Assembly: GCA_947631935.1 (NCBI GenBank)
Contig: CANRNG010000002.1
Coordinates: forward strand, 1-64,000
DNA: 64,000 bases
Origin: an uncultured Erysipelothrix sp.
GTDB taxonomy: Bacteria > Bacillota_I > Bacilli_A > Erysipelotrichales > Erysipelotrichaceae
Direction of reading: 5' to 3'
The position numbers were made by a program, and so were the translations under genes. The notes beneath the pieces were generated by a model, which was not told the DNA's origin, did no database searches, and saw nothing but the letters and a program-made list of their open reading frames with translations. Of this stretch, positions 1-10,543 are shown piece by piece. The stretch's first letter is position 1. Each line of letters begins with the position of its first letter.

Positions 1-1397
1 TCAAACACTTGATTCTGTTTATAATCATAAACAAAAACCAATTGATCCTTTGCGCTTTCGATATAATCTGCATGAATTCCCATTTTAAAATGATGTTCCA
101 GTGGATACTTCAAACTCAAACTATAGGCACCTGGCTGTTTGATATATTGATAAATAGAGTTTGTGGTTAAAACTTCAATAAAATTAAAACTCAAGATCGC
201 ATCTTTATCCGATTTTTCATTAAAAATAAATTGAATTTTGGGGTTCATTTCCATATCCACCAAATGAATCACCAAATATTGTTCACTTTCTAATTTACCC
301 AATAACTCAGAAGGAACGACAATTTGATTAAAATAAGAAAAATTATCCCGCATCATCGCACTGGGTAAAGAGATATAAATATGACTGGTCTCATATAAGT
401 CCATATAGGTTGCAATTGAAGCAACAGGCAATTCCAAATCATAACGATTGTTATTGTAGTAAGTATCCTGATGAAGTGTTAAATGTAGACCTGCAGAACC
501 TTCATTATAAACATCCAAAGAAATGGTTTGAATTTCAGAGGTGGTTGCTTTTCTTTTGACTGTAACTTCAAGCTTTGCTTCTATATCATTCACCTTAGCA
601 ATAATAGAAGTTTCACCTTCTTTTAAACCCGTAATGATGCCATCTTCAAGTTGCACAATACTATTATCTGAAACCGTGTATTTTATATTCTTTTGAGTTG
701 TCGTATCATAAGGCACATAAATGATTTGAGGGATATTACGTTTTTCATCAATTTCCAAAACGATTTTATCTGGATTGAACTCCATTTTCTTAAGCGGTAC
801 TGTAACAAATAACTCCATTGTCTCAACGTGATTATCTAAAGTTGCTGTAATGGTTGTTTTACCAATTTTCAATCCTGTGACACGCCCATTTACAACCGTC
901 GCAACATCCGGATTGGATGAACGCCATACGACATTCGATTCATGAATCGTACTGGGCGAAATTTCAAATTCAATATCATAGTAAAGATCACGAATTAAGT
1001 AGAATGTGTTTTCTTTAAAGGTTATGGTTCCGGTTAAAGGCAATACCGTAATCGAAAAATCTTGGGTATAGTGTTCTTCTTTATTATCAACACGCACCAA
1101 AAGTGTGACCGTTGCATTACCGGCAGCTTTCCCCGTAATCGTAAGTTCTCCATTCAAAAGCTCAGCAACTACCACATCTGTATTTGACGATGTGACGATG
1201 GTTTTATAAGGTTCTTCCAATACAATTGAATAAGGAATGGTTTGCGTGGTGTTCACATCAATTTGGTAAGCATCCCTTTGCACCACGATAACGGGATCTG
1301 CTTCTACTAAAGGTTCACTATCCTGAGCCAAAATTGGGTTAAAAAAAACAAACGCCAATAAGGATAAAATCAATACTTGCTTGATAAAATTTTGCAT
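1..1397 (-). CDS. Secreted protein with repeated bacterial Ig-like (Big_2-like) domains; C-terminus runs off the window
   Basis: Not in the ORF track because it runs off the edge. Translates from ATG at 1397 (MQNFIKQVLILSLLAFVFFNPILAQDSEP..., signal peptide) with a strong RBS (aaggaggt). Repeated motifs such as SSNPDVATVVNGRVTGLKIGKTTITA and SDNSIVQLEDGIITGLKEGETSIIAKV are typical of Big_2. Confidence 0.75.
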   Translation of the reverse strand, partial: MQNFIKQVLILSLLAFVFFNPILAQDSEPLVEADPVIVVQRDAYQIDVNTTQTIPYSIVLEEPYKTIVTSSNTDVVVAELLNGELTITGKAAGNATVTLLVRVDNKEEHYTQDFSITVLPLTGTITFKENTFYLIRDLYYDIEFEISPSTIHESNVVWRSSNPDVATVVNGRVTGLKIGKTTITATLDNHVETMELFVTVPLKKMEFNPDKIVLEIDEKRNIPQIIYVPYDTTTQKNIKYTVSDNSIVQLEDGIITGLKEGETSIIAKVNDIEAKLEVTVKRKATTSEIQTISLDVYNEGSAGLHLTLHQDTYYNNNRYDLELPVASIATYMDLYETSHIYISLPSAMMRDNFSYFNQIVVPSELLGKLESEQYLVIHLVDMEMNPKIQFIFNEKSDKDAILSFNFIEVLTTNSIYQYIKQPGAYSLSLKYPLEHHFKMGIHADYIESAKDQLVFVYDYKQNQVF

Positions 1398-1417
1398 AAA
1401 GGTGACCTCCTTACTTA

Positions 1418-2968
1418 TTATTTTAACATATCTATTTGAAAAGATAATTTGAATCTTGGGTGAAATTGAAAACTCCCAACCAAAACTTCTGCAGCATTCA
1501 AATCTTTGGGTGTTGCAGTGGCATTAAAGTAAACCGCATCTTTAAACCAATAATTGCTAAAGACATATTTATAACCAAAACCATTCAACTTAACCATTTT
1601 ATAATCCAAGGGTTTATCAATCGCAAACAGCGGTAATTTAAAACCTTCACCAAAGGGTTCAAATTGATTCAAGTTTTTAAAATCAACATCCTGAAGTTTT
1701 TCTTCAAGATAGACAATTTCAGATGTGGTAGAAACATCCTTTAATGTCGCAACCACGGCCTCTACATCACGTTTGAAGTTTTCGAAATGAGATACTTTTA
1801 TACTCATTCCAAAAGCAAAATCATGTCCTCCGAAGGCTTCAAAATAATCTGGATTTAAATGATCAAATAAAGACTTGAGCGAAATCGTATTGGAACGGGC
1901 ACTCCCCTTATAGACCTGACCTGACTTTTTTAAAATGAATGCAGGCTTCTCGGTTAGATTGATAACTTGATTGGCAACAATCCCCAAAACCCCCTCATGG
2001 AAGCTATCATCCACAATTACATCTACCAAACCAGAACCCATTTTTGAGATCGCAATATCTTTTGCGATTTGACCTTTTTTCTTACGCACATCATCAATCA
2101 CAAAAATTTGACTGGCATAATTCTTAATCAACTGGGCATCATCACTCAATAAATAGGCCACCATCGTATTCATATTGACTTGATCCGCCATCCTACCTAT
2201 TGAGTTGATCTTTGGAATGACTTTAAAAGCCAAGACCGTTGCGTCATACGCTGTTTGTTTGGATATGGCATCAATATTTAAAATAGCGTTTTCATTTAAT
2301 ACCTTTAATCCAGCCTTAATGATTTCACGATTCTTGCCCCAAACAGGCATCACATCCGCAATGGTCGCCAAGGCGGCATAGGCTTTAATTTTAGGGGTCA
2401 AATAACCCACGTGTTCTGCAACCAAATACATCAAGCCACTGGCACACATGCTCCCAAAGTATGCATCCAAGTAGTGTGAATGCAGTAAAGGCACCTCTAA
2501 TTTTGATTCAATGAGATGGTGATCAACCACCGCAACTTTCATTCCCAGTGAAAGCGCATGTTTAATCTCAAGTTGTGCCTTAACACCATTATCAACCAAG
2601 AGTAAGTGTGTATAGCCCTTTTCATGGGCCATATCGACCGTATTTACGGAAATACCATAACCCTCATCAAAACGATTTGGAATATAGTATCCTACAGCAT
2701 CTACCCCCAAATGATGGGCAAGCGTTTTAGCAATGGCGGTACTACAAACACCATCCGCATCGTAGTCTCCCCCAATCATTAATTTATCGGCACCCTTTAT
2801 AAAATCAGCGATTTCGCTGACAGAAGGATGATCACATTGCTGATGCACATCATGCATAAGCTCATAGACCCTTTCATCACTTAAATTCAAAATCCCCATT
2901 ATTTTTTGAATAAAGGTACCGTATCCTTCAAAACGCGGATCCTTTTCCAATTGACTATATGCGACCAT
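1418..2968 (-). CDS. recJ: RecJ-like single-stranded-DNA exonuclease (DHH/DHHA1)
   Basis: MIGGDYDADGVCSTAIA, VDHH motif, GGHDFAFG (DHHA1) motif. Confidence 0.85.
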   Translation of the reverse strand: MVAYSQLEKDPRFEGYGTFIQKIMGILNLSDERVYELMHDVHQQCDHPSVSEIADFIKGADKLMIGGDYDADGVCSTAIAKTLAHHLGVDAVGYYIPNRFDEGYGISVNTVDMAHEKGYTHLLLVDNGVKAQLEIKHALSLGMKVAVVDHHLIESKLEVPLLHSHYLDAYFGSMCASGLMYLVAEHVGYLTPKIKAYAALATIADVMPVWGKNREIIKAGLKVLNENAILNIDAISKQTAYDATVLAFKVIPKINSIGRMADQVNMNTMVAYLLSDDAQLIKNYASQIFVIDDVRKKKGQIAKDIAISKMGSGLVDVIVDDSFHEGVLGIVANQVINLTEKPAFILKKSGQVYKGSARSNTISLKSLFDHLNPDYFEAFGGHDFAFGMSIKVSHFENFKRDVEAVVATLKDVSTTSEIVYLEEKLQDVDFKNLNQFEPFGEGFKLPLFAIDKPLDYKMVKLNGFGYKYVFSNYWFKDAVYFNATATPKDLNAAEVLVGSFQFHPRFKLSFQIDMLK

Positions 2969-4598
2969 AACTCACTATCCTTCTCATCATCCATCCAAAA
3001 ATTAACATCGATGTTATCGATAGCATCAATAACACGGTTGATTCGACTACAAAACTAAAATTCGTTGAAACAAAAAGTAAAATGGGTAAGTAAATTAAAA
3101 CAAGAATGGTAGCATTACGCGACACAAAATTTAAAATACCCGTCTCCGTAAATAAATCCTCAGAAATTTGAACAATCATAAAATTATAAATCAAATTGAA
3201 GCGAATCATTGAAATCATGGGTACACTTACTGGAACCTTATAGATATTCACAAATAAATATAAGAAAATGTAAGACCCTATGGTTAAGACGATATACTGT
3301 AAAGCATGGACTTTGGATCTGATTAAATACATCACAACGGCCAAAACCAAGACACTCATCATAATAAGAAAATCAAAGACATAGGATTCAAATAGAAAAG
3401 TCTCTAAATTCGTAGCATAAACTTGGCTCACTGAATCCAATTTAATATCAATGTCATCTTTGACTGCCCTTAACATGGTTTGATCTGTTAGAGAATCAAA
3501 GATGAACCAAGTTTCCATTTCTTCACTGATATTATACTCAATCACGTGATCCATCAATCCGTAACGACCCAAGGATCCTTGAACCTCAAGGAAACTGGAA
3601 ACATCATTTTTATTCACCACTAAAATAGATTCTTGAGAAAAACCACTGCTATGCGGTGTCGTCTCACTTTGAATCGTTCCGAAAATAATTGTCACAAAAA
3701 GAATCAAAAGCCCAACCGCAAAAACTGCAATTTTATTGCTTAAGAAAAATGGGGCGTTAATACCAGAACGTTTTAAGAACAAGCGACCATAACTGGAGTC
3801 ATTCAAATAGTAAAGATAGAAATAATCCAATCCAAACCACAACACAAAAGCAAAGACAACTAAAAATAAACCTTGAAAGACTAAATAAAGGACAATAGAT
3901 ATAGAGATGACTGAATCATCTAAAAGATAAAACAATCCACCTAATAATAAGGTGTTTACCGCAATAATCCAAACATTGCGTGCCAATAACTTTGAACTTT
4001 CCTTTTCTAGTATGCGATTCATCAACCACAACATCAGATTCAATAGCATCAAAACATAACATAAAATTATAAACCAGGAATTACCATTTAAATAGAAATT
4101 GAGTTCTTTCCCAAAATAAACGGGTGTTAAAATAAATATTGTCATAACCAAACTCATAAAGAAGCCCAGTAAACGATAGCGATAGGTCCATAATGCGATG
4201 GTGATTCCAAAGAAAAGAACCATATACATTTGCATGGATAAAATTGTATAACCGATATTAGAAATAGAGCCAAAAGTCCCAGAATTTAAAATGGGTCTAT
4301 CCGACATGTAGCGTGTATAATAGGTCAAGATTCTCTCCATATCACCCACACCTTCAATTTTAATTAGCGAATAGCCATCTTTTAAATCAATGACCTCCAG
4401 TTCAGCATTATTTTGTGAAACCCTTTCTTGAAACTGAACAAAGTTACTAGAAGTTTCTACATCCTCTGAAATTATTAACAATTCACGACCAAATCCAGCG
4501 CCATAATTATAGTTGTTGGCACTCAAAATCAAATGTGAAACCACACTTAAGAGTAGTATAAATACAATACCCAGTCCGAACAGTTTGTTAAATTTCAC
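2955..4598 (-). CDS. 12-TM membrane protein with duplicated SecD/SecF-like topology (putative highly diverged SecDF)
   Basis: Two halves, each one TM + ~80-100 aa extracytoplasmic domain + five TMs; sits between a ComN-like gene and recJ. No clear SecD/SecF signature motifs seen. Confidence 0.5.
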   Translation of the reverse strand: MKFNKLFGLGIVFILLLSVVSHLILSANNYNYGAGFGRELLIISEDVETSSNFVQFQERVSQNNAELEVIDLKDGYSLIKIEGVGDMERILTYYTRYMSDRPILNSGTFGSISNIGYTILSMQMYMVLFFGITIALWTYRYRLLGFFMSLVMTIFILTPVYFGKELNFYLNGNSWFIILCYVLMLLNLMLWLMNRILEKESSKLLARNVWIIAVNTLLLGGLFYLLDDSVISISIVLYLVFQGLFLVVFAFVLWFGLDYFYLYYLNDSSYGRLFLKRSGINAPFFLSNKIAVFAVGLLILFVTIIFGTIQSETTPHSSGFSQESILVVNKNDVSSFLEVQGSLGRYGLMDHVIEYNISEEMETWFIFDSLTDQTMLRAVKDDIDIKLDSVSQVYATNLETFLFESYVFDFLIMMSVLVLAVVMYLIRSKVHALQYIVLTIGSYIFLYLFVNIYKVPVSVPMISMIRFNLIYNFMIVQISEDLFTETGILNFVSRNATILVLIYLPILLFVSTNFSFVVESTVLLMLSITSMLIFGWMMRRIVSYGRI

Positions 4599-4876
4599 CG
4601 TAAAACTCCTTGCAGGATTTTATCCAATCCTTCTTTACTGGTATTCATCGTCGCATCCAACGTTAAATAACGAATAATTTCATCCGTAGATATATTGAGA
4701 ATTCTATCCGTCAACTCATGCAAAAACTGTGGTTTTTGTCTTTTAAAAACCAGTTTCGAAAAAATACGTTCTAAATCATCAAATCGTATTTGATCAAACC
4801 CTTCTTGTTGTAGCTTTCTGAGTCTGATAGAAATTAAGAGCTCAATATATTGTTGATTCATATCCATTAAAAACAC
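4595..4876 (-). CDS. Small ComN-like post-transcriptional regulator family protein
   Basis: 93 aa (SIRLRKLQQEGFDQIRFDDLERIF...LTDRILNISTDEIIRYLTLDA); small size, fold pattern and position upstream of the SecDF-like gene match ComN. Confidence 0.5.
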   Translation of the reverse strand: MFLMDMNQQYIELLISIRLRKLQQEGFDQIRFDDLERIFSKLVFKRQKPQFLHELTDRILNISTDEIIRYLTLDATMNTSKEGLDKILQGVLR

Positions 4877-4912
4877 CTCTAGTTTATATTATAACACGGT
4901 CACAAAATAAAA

Positions 4913-4930
4913 AAAGGTATCGCTACCTTT
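4913..4930 (-). terminator. Rho-independent terminator at murD 3' end
   Basis: AAAGGTA-loop-TACCTTT followed by T-run on the minus strand, overlapping the murD end. Confidence 0.6.
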
Positions 4931-6200
4931 CTTTAAGTTTATTTACCATATTTTTAAAAGCAATACCCCTGGCTTCGAAATTCTCAAATTGATCATAAGA
5001 AGCACATGCTGGTGATAAAAGAATGACATCCCCCACCTCTGATATTGTCATTGCCTTATCCAAAGCATCCTGCATAGCGTCCACAATATAGGCTTCTTTA
5101 AATACTTGTTTTAACAAGTATTTACTTTCACCAAATAAAATAACCGCTTTGGGATTAAATTGAGACAACAAATCGAATTTAATCTTTTTATCATACCCAC
5201 CCGCCAATAAAATTACAGGTTTATCAAAGGATTGCAATGCTTTTTCAGTGCTTTCAGGATTGGTTGCCTTAGAATCATTGTAAAATACCCTTCCATCAAG
5301 GGTATCTACATATTCCAATCGATGCTCAACACCTTTAAAGCTTGAAACAACCGCTTGAATATCTATTAGTGATACACCCGCTAAATAAGCCATGGTGCTC
5401 GCAAACATCATATTTAATAGATTATGTGCTCCCACCAGTTTCATCGTTTGAGTTTCAAACAACATGACCGTTTTGAAATATACTTTTTGATCAATAATAT
5501 AAATATCTGCTTTTTTAGTAAGGGATAAATCAAGTGTATTTTTATTTTTATTGGTAAGTTTAACGATATTTTTATCATCAATATTACGGATAAAAATATC
5601 GGCTTGATCCACGATCTTTAATTTGGCTTGGTAGTAATCATTTTCATCTTGATAGCGATCCAAATGATCGGGTGTCAAGTTTAATAAGCCATAAACCTTG
5701 GGTTTGAAGTTGGGTGTTCCTTCCATTTGAAACGCTGATATTTCAATCGCAACGTCAATGGGGATATCTTTAGTTTCCAAAACGACTTCACTCAAAGAAA
5801 CCCCAATATTCCCGGCCAAAACGGCAGATTCATTTTTGCGCTTCAACATTTCATAAAGTATTGAAGTCGTTGTCGTTTTACCATTGGTTCCAGATATCGC
5901 ATAGTACAGACCTTGGGAGTGAAATCTAAAAGCAAGATCAATTTCATTTAAAACCGTCTTGAATCGTTTCACCAATGGGTGATCATTTGGAATTCCAGGA
6001 TTTTTTACAACCAAATCAAAATGGTCAAAGCGATCTGTATCAGCGTCATCCAAGATAACCTCAATTCCCCCATCTTCCAGTTCTTTTCTTTTATCAAAGT
6101 CATCACGAGCGACCAATACAACGTGGTATCCCAGATGTTTTAATAGTAAGGCAGCACCACTACCACTCCGTGCACCACCGATAACCAGTGCATTTTTCAT
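4923..6200 (-). CDS. murD: UDP-N-acetylmuramoylalanine--D-glutamate ligase
   Basis: SGTNGKTTTTSILYEML P-loop, LAGNIGVSLSE, HRLEYVDTLDGRVFYNDSKATNPEST. Confidence 0.95.
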   Translation of the reverse strand: MKNALVIGGARSGSGAALLLKHLGYHVVLVARDDFDKRKELEDGGIEVILDDADTDRFDHFDLVVKNPGIPNDHPLVKRFKTVLNEIDLAFRFHSQGLYYAISGTNGKTTTTSILYEMLKRKNESAVLAGNIGVSLSEVVLETKDIPIDVAIEISAFQMEGTPNFKPKVYGLLNLTPDHLDRYQDENDYYQAKLKIVDQADIFIRNIDDKNIVKLTNKNKNTLDLSLTKKADIYIIDQKVYFKTVMLFETQTMKLVGAHNLLNMMFASTMAYLAGVSLIDIQAVVSSFKGVEHRLEYVDTLDGRVFYNDSKATNPESTEKALQSFDKPVILLAGGYDKKIKFDLLSQFNPKAVILFGESKYLLKQVFKEAYIVDAMQDALDKAMTISEVGDVILLSPACASYDQFENFEARGIAFKNMVNKLKER

Positions 6201-7154
6201 TTAAATCAATCCTATCCAATAGCCAATCAATGCAAATACAAGCGCTAAAATCCAAAAGAAGTGCACCACACGGTGTTCCTTCCAACCACTAATAATAAAA
6301 CTATAGTGAATCGGTGTATATTTGAATACACGTTTACGCGTAAATTTAAAGACAACTTGTTGAATCACAACAGTCACGGTCTCATAAACAAAGACACCCC
6401 CGATAACAATCGATAAAACTTCAATTTTTAGGTATACAGAAGCAATCGCAAATAAAGCACCCAAAGCCAATGATCCGACATCGCCCATAAATATTTTTGC
6501 AGGCGCATAATTATAAACTAGGAAAGCAAATAAAGCCCCTAAAACAGCAAATAGAAATATAGCCAATTCAGGTTCTACACCTACAGCCATGATTAATAAC
6601 GGTACTAAAGCAATGATGGTGGTACCAGAAGCCAATCCATCCATACCATCGGTTAGGTTTACAGCATTTGAATAGGCCATAAACATAAAAACAACAAACG
6701 CAAAATAGAAATATCCCAAATCAATTGATGCGTTGATAATCGGAATTCGAAGGGTATTATCCCCACCCATTTTTAGATATAAGGCATAGAAGATGGCTGC
6801 AATGATGAATTGCACCATTAATTTTGTTTTTGCGGACAAACCATCATTCTTACCCTCTTTGATAATTTTATAATCATCAATAAAGCCCAGTAATCCATAA
6901 CTCAAATAAACAATGATCAATGAAATATATTTTAAATTTAATGATTTAATAGACAAAACAAAGGATACGATAATGGGTAATAATACAAAGAGCACACCCC
7001 CAAAGGTTACCGTTTTTTCTTTTTCCTTAAATTCATCTAAGGCATATTCACTGACCTCTTGTTGGGCTAAAGACGTCTTTAAAAACGCAATAAACCGAGG
7101 GTATAGTATAAACCCCAAAATAAATGTCGTAACAAATGCAATATATCCTATCAT
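6201..7154 (-). CDS. mraY: Phospho-N-acetylmuramoyl-pentapeptide transferase
   Basis: NAVNLTDGMDGLASG, FMGDVGSLALGA; polytopic; next to murD. Confidence 0.95.
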   Translation of the reverse strand: MIGYIAFVTTFILGFILYPRFIAFLKTSLAQQEVSEYALDEFKEKEKTVTFGGVLFVLLPIIVSFVLSIKSLNLKYISLIIVYLSYGLLGFIDDYKIIKEGKNDGLSAKTKLMVQFIIAAIFYALYLKMGGDNTLRIPIINASIDLGYFYFAFVVFMFMAYSNAVNLTDGMDGLASGTTIIALVPLLIMAVGVEPELAIFLFAVLGALFAFLVYNYAPAKIFMGDVGSLALGALFAIASVYLKIEVLSIVIGGVFVYETVTVVIQQVVFKFTRKRVFKYTPIHYSFIISGWKEHRVVHFFWILALVFALIGYWIGLI

Positions 7155-7165
7155 GTAAATACTTC

Positions 7166-9334
7166 CTATTCTAATTCAACTGTTAAGGTCATATCCTTAA
7201 CCACAGCCGTCCCTACAGGGTAGGATTGTGTCTTCACAAAACCACTTCCAGAAATGACCACTTCTATTTTAGCAAAATTCGACCAAGCATTCACCTCTTT
7301 TAGTGACCAATTTTTCAAATCAGGAATTACCAGACCCTCTTTTTTAGTTAAAAGAATCACACGTTCACTATTCAGTAAAGTTACGCCTTGTTTGGGATAT
7401 TGATCTATAACCGTAGATCCATTACCCAAAACAACCACATTATATCCCTGTTCCTTTAATTCATTGCGAACATCAACCACAGGACGATTGATATAATTTT
7501 CAATTTCAGATTTATGAACTACTTTATCATCATCATCACTGGTACCATTGGTTTCTGATGGATAGGTTGAAATGACGGTTTTTATGACATCTTTAACTTC
7601 TTCAGCCGCACTCCAAGTACGGTGTCCATCATTGGCGATATATGCGTAGTAAAACACATACTCAGGATCTTCATATGGAAAAGCCAATACTGCTGAATAC
7701 AAATAGGTGCTTTTACTATATTGACCATCAATAACCATTTCTGCTGTACCACTTTTACCCATGATACTGACTTCATCCATCTTATAACGATGGTTTCCAA
7801 ATGTTTGGACATTGACGTTTTCATACAAGGCATCGCGGACCAACTGTACCGTTTCTTCTTTAAATACTTTTTCACCTTTTTGAACTTTTGCTTGAAACTC
7901 AACATTGCCAGTATTTGGATCAATAATAGAATCAACAATATAAGGTTTAATAACAGTACCATCACCAAAAACGGCTGAATGGCTTTGTAGTATTTGTAGC
8001 ATGGTTACGGTAGAACCCTGACCAAATCCATTGGTAATTTTTTCATGGTGATAACCCCAAAGTTCAGTCCCAGTTGCCTCAGGTACCCGTCCAAAACCTG
8101 TTTTTTCATAAAATCCCAAACGGTGCATATAATCTTGAAATATATCGGGATTCATTTTATTGGTTAAAAGTTCCGCAATCATAACGTTAGAGGATCTTTG
8201 AAATCCTTCTTTAAATGTGATAATTGGATAAACTTCACCAGAAGGGTTATGAATCGTAACCGTATAAGGTCCTGGCGTACTGGCTCTTGAGACAGCCCCT
8301 GTATCAGGATCCGTTCTTAAATAAAATGGTTTTCCATCATAAAGATCTTCTGGAGAAATGGCCCCTTCATTGATACCCACTGCATAGGTAATGGTTTTCA
8401 TAGTTGAACCTGGCTCATACTCATATTCTGTCGCCCGGTTTAAGTACAATGTATTGGGATCTTCAACATCAAACGAAGGCGCATCTGATATCGCCAAGAT
8501 GGCACCCGTTTTGACATTCATAATTGCACCCCAAGCTTCTGAAGCTTGGATATCTTCTTTGTTTATAAATTGATTTAAAGCATTGTCCAGTGAAGACTGA
8601 ATAATTTTGTCGATGGTTAATTTAACATTCTTACCATCTGTTGCTTCATGAGATAAGGAGTCGATCGTATCAAAACGATACATACCACTATCCTGACGAT
8701 AGACCTCTACACCATTTTCGCCATTTAAAACATCATCATAGTATTCTTCAATCCCCATGACACCCACTTGTTGCTCAAGCTTTTCATCAAAGACCGTTAA
8801 ACCCAAAAGTGTGGTCGCAAAGCGACTGGAGTAATAATCACGTTTAATAGCAGGGGTAAATCCCAAACCAGTTATCCCAGAGTTTTCCAAGGCTTCTTTT
8901 TGTTGAACTGTCACGTATTTGCCATAGGTACCAAATTCAATTTGTTTGGCATCGGCATTGAGTCTTTCATACACAAAATCATAAGGCGCACTAAGGATTG
9001 TTGAAATGGTAGTCGCAGCCGCTTCCTTATCTGTAACATAAGCGGGTACATTACCAATATCAAAACGATCTTCTGCAATATAGGCATTGAGGGTATAGGT
9101 ATTCATATCTTCTACCAAAATATTATTTTTAATATCTAAGATATTTCCCCTTTTTGCATATATGGGTTGTTCTACCGTATGAATTCCTTGAACAACTTCT
9201 TTAACATTGGTTCCTGAATTCACATGATAACCCAGAACAGACACTATAAAAACATTGACTGTGAGCACAGAAAATACGATCACAATCAATGTAAATACTT
9301 TAAGAATTCTTCTGTTCTGAAACTTTTTCACCAC
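7166..9334 (-). CDS. pbpB: Division-type penicillin-binding protein (transpeptidase) with C-terminal PASTA domains
   Basis: YEPGSTMKT, QRSSNV, MGKSGTAEM motifs; PASTA-like C-terminus; dcw position. Confidence 0.9.
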   Translation of the reverse strand: MVKKFQNRRILKVFTLIVIVFSVLTVNVFIVSVLGYHVNSGTNVKEVVQGIHTVEQPIYAKRGNILDIKNNILVEDMNTYTLNAYIAEDRFDIGNVPAYVTDKEAAATTISTILSAPYDFVYERLNADAKQIEFGTYGKYVTVQQKEALENSGITGLGFTPAIKRDYYSSRFATTLLGLTVFDEKLEQQVGVMGIEEYYDDVLNGENGVEVYRQDSGMYRFDTIDSLSHEATDGKNVKLTIDKIIQSSLDNALNQFINKEDIQASEAWGAIMNVKTGAILAISDAPSFDVEDPNTLYLNRATEYEYEPGSTMKTITYAVGINEGAISPEDLYDGKPFYLRTDPDTGAVSRASTPGPYTVTIHNPSGEVYPIITFKEGFQRSSNVMIAELLTNKMNPDIFQDYMHRLGFYEKTGFGRVPEATGTELWGYHHEKITNGFGQGSTVTMLQILQSHSAVFGDGTVIKPYIVDSIIDPNTGNVEFQAKVQKGEKVFKEETVQLVRDALYENVNVQTFGNHRYKMDEVSIMGKSGTAEMVIDGQYSKSTYLYSAVLAFPYEDPEYVFYYAYIANDGHRTWSAAEEVKDVIKTVISTYPSETNGTSDDDDKVVHKSEIENYINRPVVDVRNELKEQGYNVVVLGNGSTVIDQYPKQGVTLLNSERVILLTKKEGLVIPDLKNWSLKEVNAWSNFAKIEVVISGSGFVKTQSYPVGTAVVKDMTLTVELE

Positions 9335-9639
9335 TAATCACCCAAGTTGACAAATACAGAGTTTTCGGTGAAATGTTGTAAGCCGGCTTGTTCTGCTTTT
9401 TCCACGATGTTTGCATAATCACCCAAAGCATTTGCCTCTCTTAAAAGTGTTTCATTGGTACGTTTTACTGCATCAATCGCAATGTTGGTGCTTTCTATTT
9501 GACGGGCCACTTTTGCGTTATCTGAGCGCACGAATACAGCAGACGTAAACCAAAAACCAATTGCGAGTATCAGCGTTAATTGTGCCACTGCTGACCAATT
9601 AATTTTTCTAACTGTTCTTTTCTTGATAATTTTAGCCAT
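9334..9639 (-). CDS. ftsL: Cell division protein FtsL-like
   Basis: Small single-TM coiled-coil protein between rsmH and pbp. Confidence 0.7.
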   Translation of the reverse strand: MAKIIKKRTVRKINWSAVAQLTLILAIGFWFTSAVFVRSDNAKVARQIESTNIAIDAVKRTNETLLREANALGDYANIVEKAEQAGLQHFTENSVFVNLGD

Positions 9640-10543
9640 CTTCATGCGTCCTTTCTATACAACGTAAGATTGCACTGTGTGCCCTGTTGTTACTTTCGAT
9701 TTCATCTTTGGAAGGTTTTAATGCCTTATGAATCCATTTAAAATTGATATTTTTTTCAATTGGAACTGGAATTCTTGGATCTACCTTTTCAGGTGTAGCC
9801 CATTCATTCATCAAGTTCTTTACCAAACGATCTTCAATTGAATGGAAGGTAATCACCACAAGTCTGCCTCCCACTTTCAAACGATTTTTAGCCTGAACTA
9901 AGGCCGATTCAATATCCCCCAATTCATTGTTGACTTCCATACGAATGGCTTGGAATGTTTTTTTAGCAGGATGTCCTTTACGCAAGGCGTAATTTGGATA
10001 CGCTTTTTTAATACATTCAACCAATTCAAAGGTGGTCATGACGGGTCTATTTTCAACAATATTTCTTACAATGCCTTTGGCATAGCGTTCATCAGCGTAA
10101 TTTTTCAAAATACGTTCCAGATGTTCAGGCTCATAAGTATTTACTACTTCATAGGCACTGAGAGCTTGAGTTTGATCCATTCGCATATCCAACGCATTAT
10201 CATAGCGATAGGAGAATCCACGATCTTGTTGATCAAATTGGGGAGAAGATACCCCCAAATCAAACAATGCCCCATCAATTTTATCGATTTCATTTTCATC
10301 CAAATGCTTCTCAATCATTGAAAATGAATCATGGATAAGAATCATCTTATTTAAATTTAATATTTCTTTTGCGTAGTTAATGGCATCCAAATCTTTATCA
10401 AAAGCCATCAACTTACCTGTATCTAATTGTTTGAGAATTTCCTGAGTATGACCAGCCCTTCCCAATGTTGCGTCAATGTAGACACCAGCTTCTTTTATAT
10501 CCAAAGCTTCAATGGATTCTTTTTTTAATACTGATATATGCAT
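9632..10543 (-). CDS. rsmH: 16S rRNA (cytosine(1402)-N(4))-methyltransferase
   Basis: MHISVLKKESIEAL, YIDATLGRAGHTQEIL, GALFDLGVSSPQFD, VITFHSIEDRLVK. Confidence 0.95.
   Translation of the reverse strand: MHISVLKKESIEALDIKEAGVYIDATLGRAGHTQEILKQLDTGKLMAFDKDLDAINYAKEILNLNKMILIHDSFSMIEKHLDENEIDKIDGALFDLGVSSPQFDQQDRGFSYRYDNALDMRMDQTQALSAYEVVNTYEPEHLERILKNYADERYAKGIVRNIVENRPVMTTFELVECIKKAYPNYALRKGHPAKKTFQAIRMEVNNELGDIESALVQAKNRLKVGGRLVVITFHSIEDRLVKNLMNEWATPEKVDPRIPVPIEKNINFKWIHKALKPSKDEIESNNRAHSAILRCIERTHEDG

Noticed and set aside
6913-7158. Plus-strand ORF track entry (81 aa) over mraY
   Set aside because: Antisense to a clear mraY; no RBS or recognisable family. Same reasoning applied to the many plus-strand ORFs opposite murD, pbp, rsmH, topA, ffh and similar genes.
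7582-7968. 128-aa minus-strand ORF inside the pbp gene
   Set aside because: Alternative frame of a well-supported penicillin-binding protein; composition looks non-coding.
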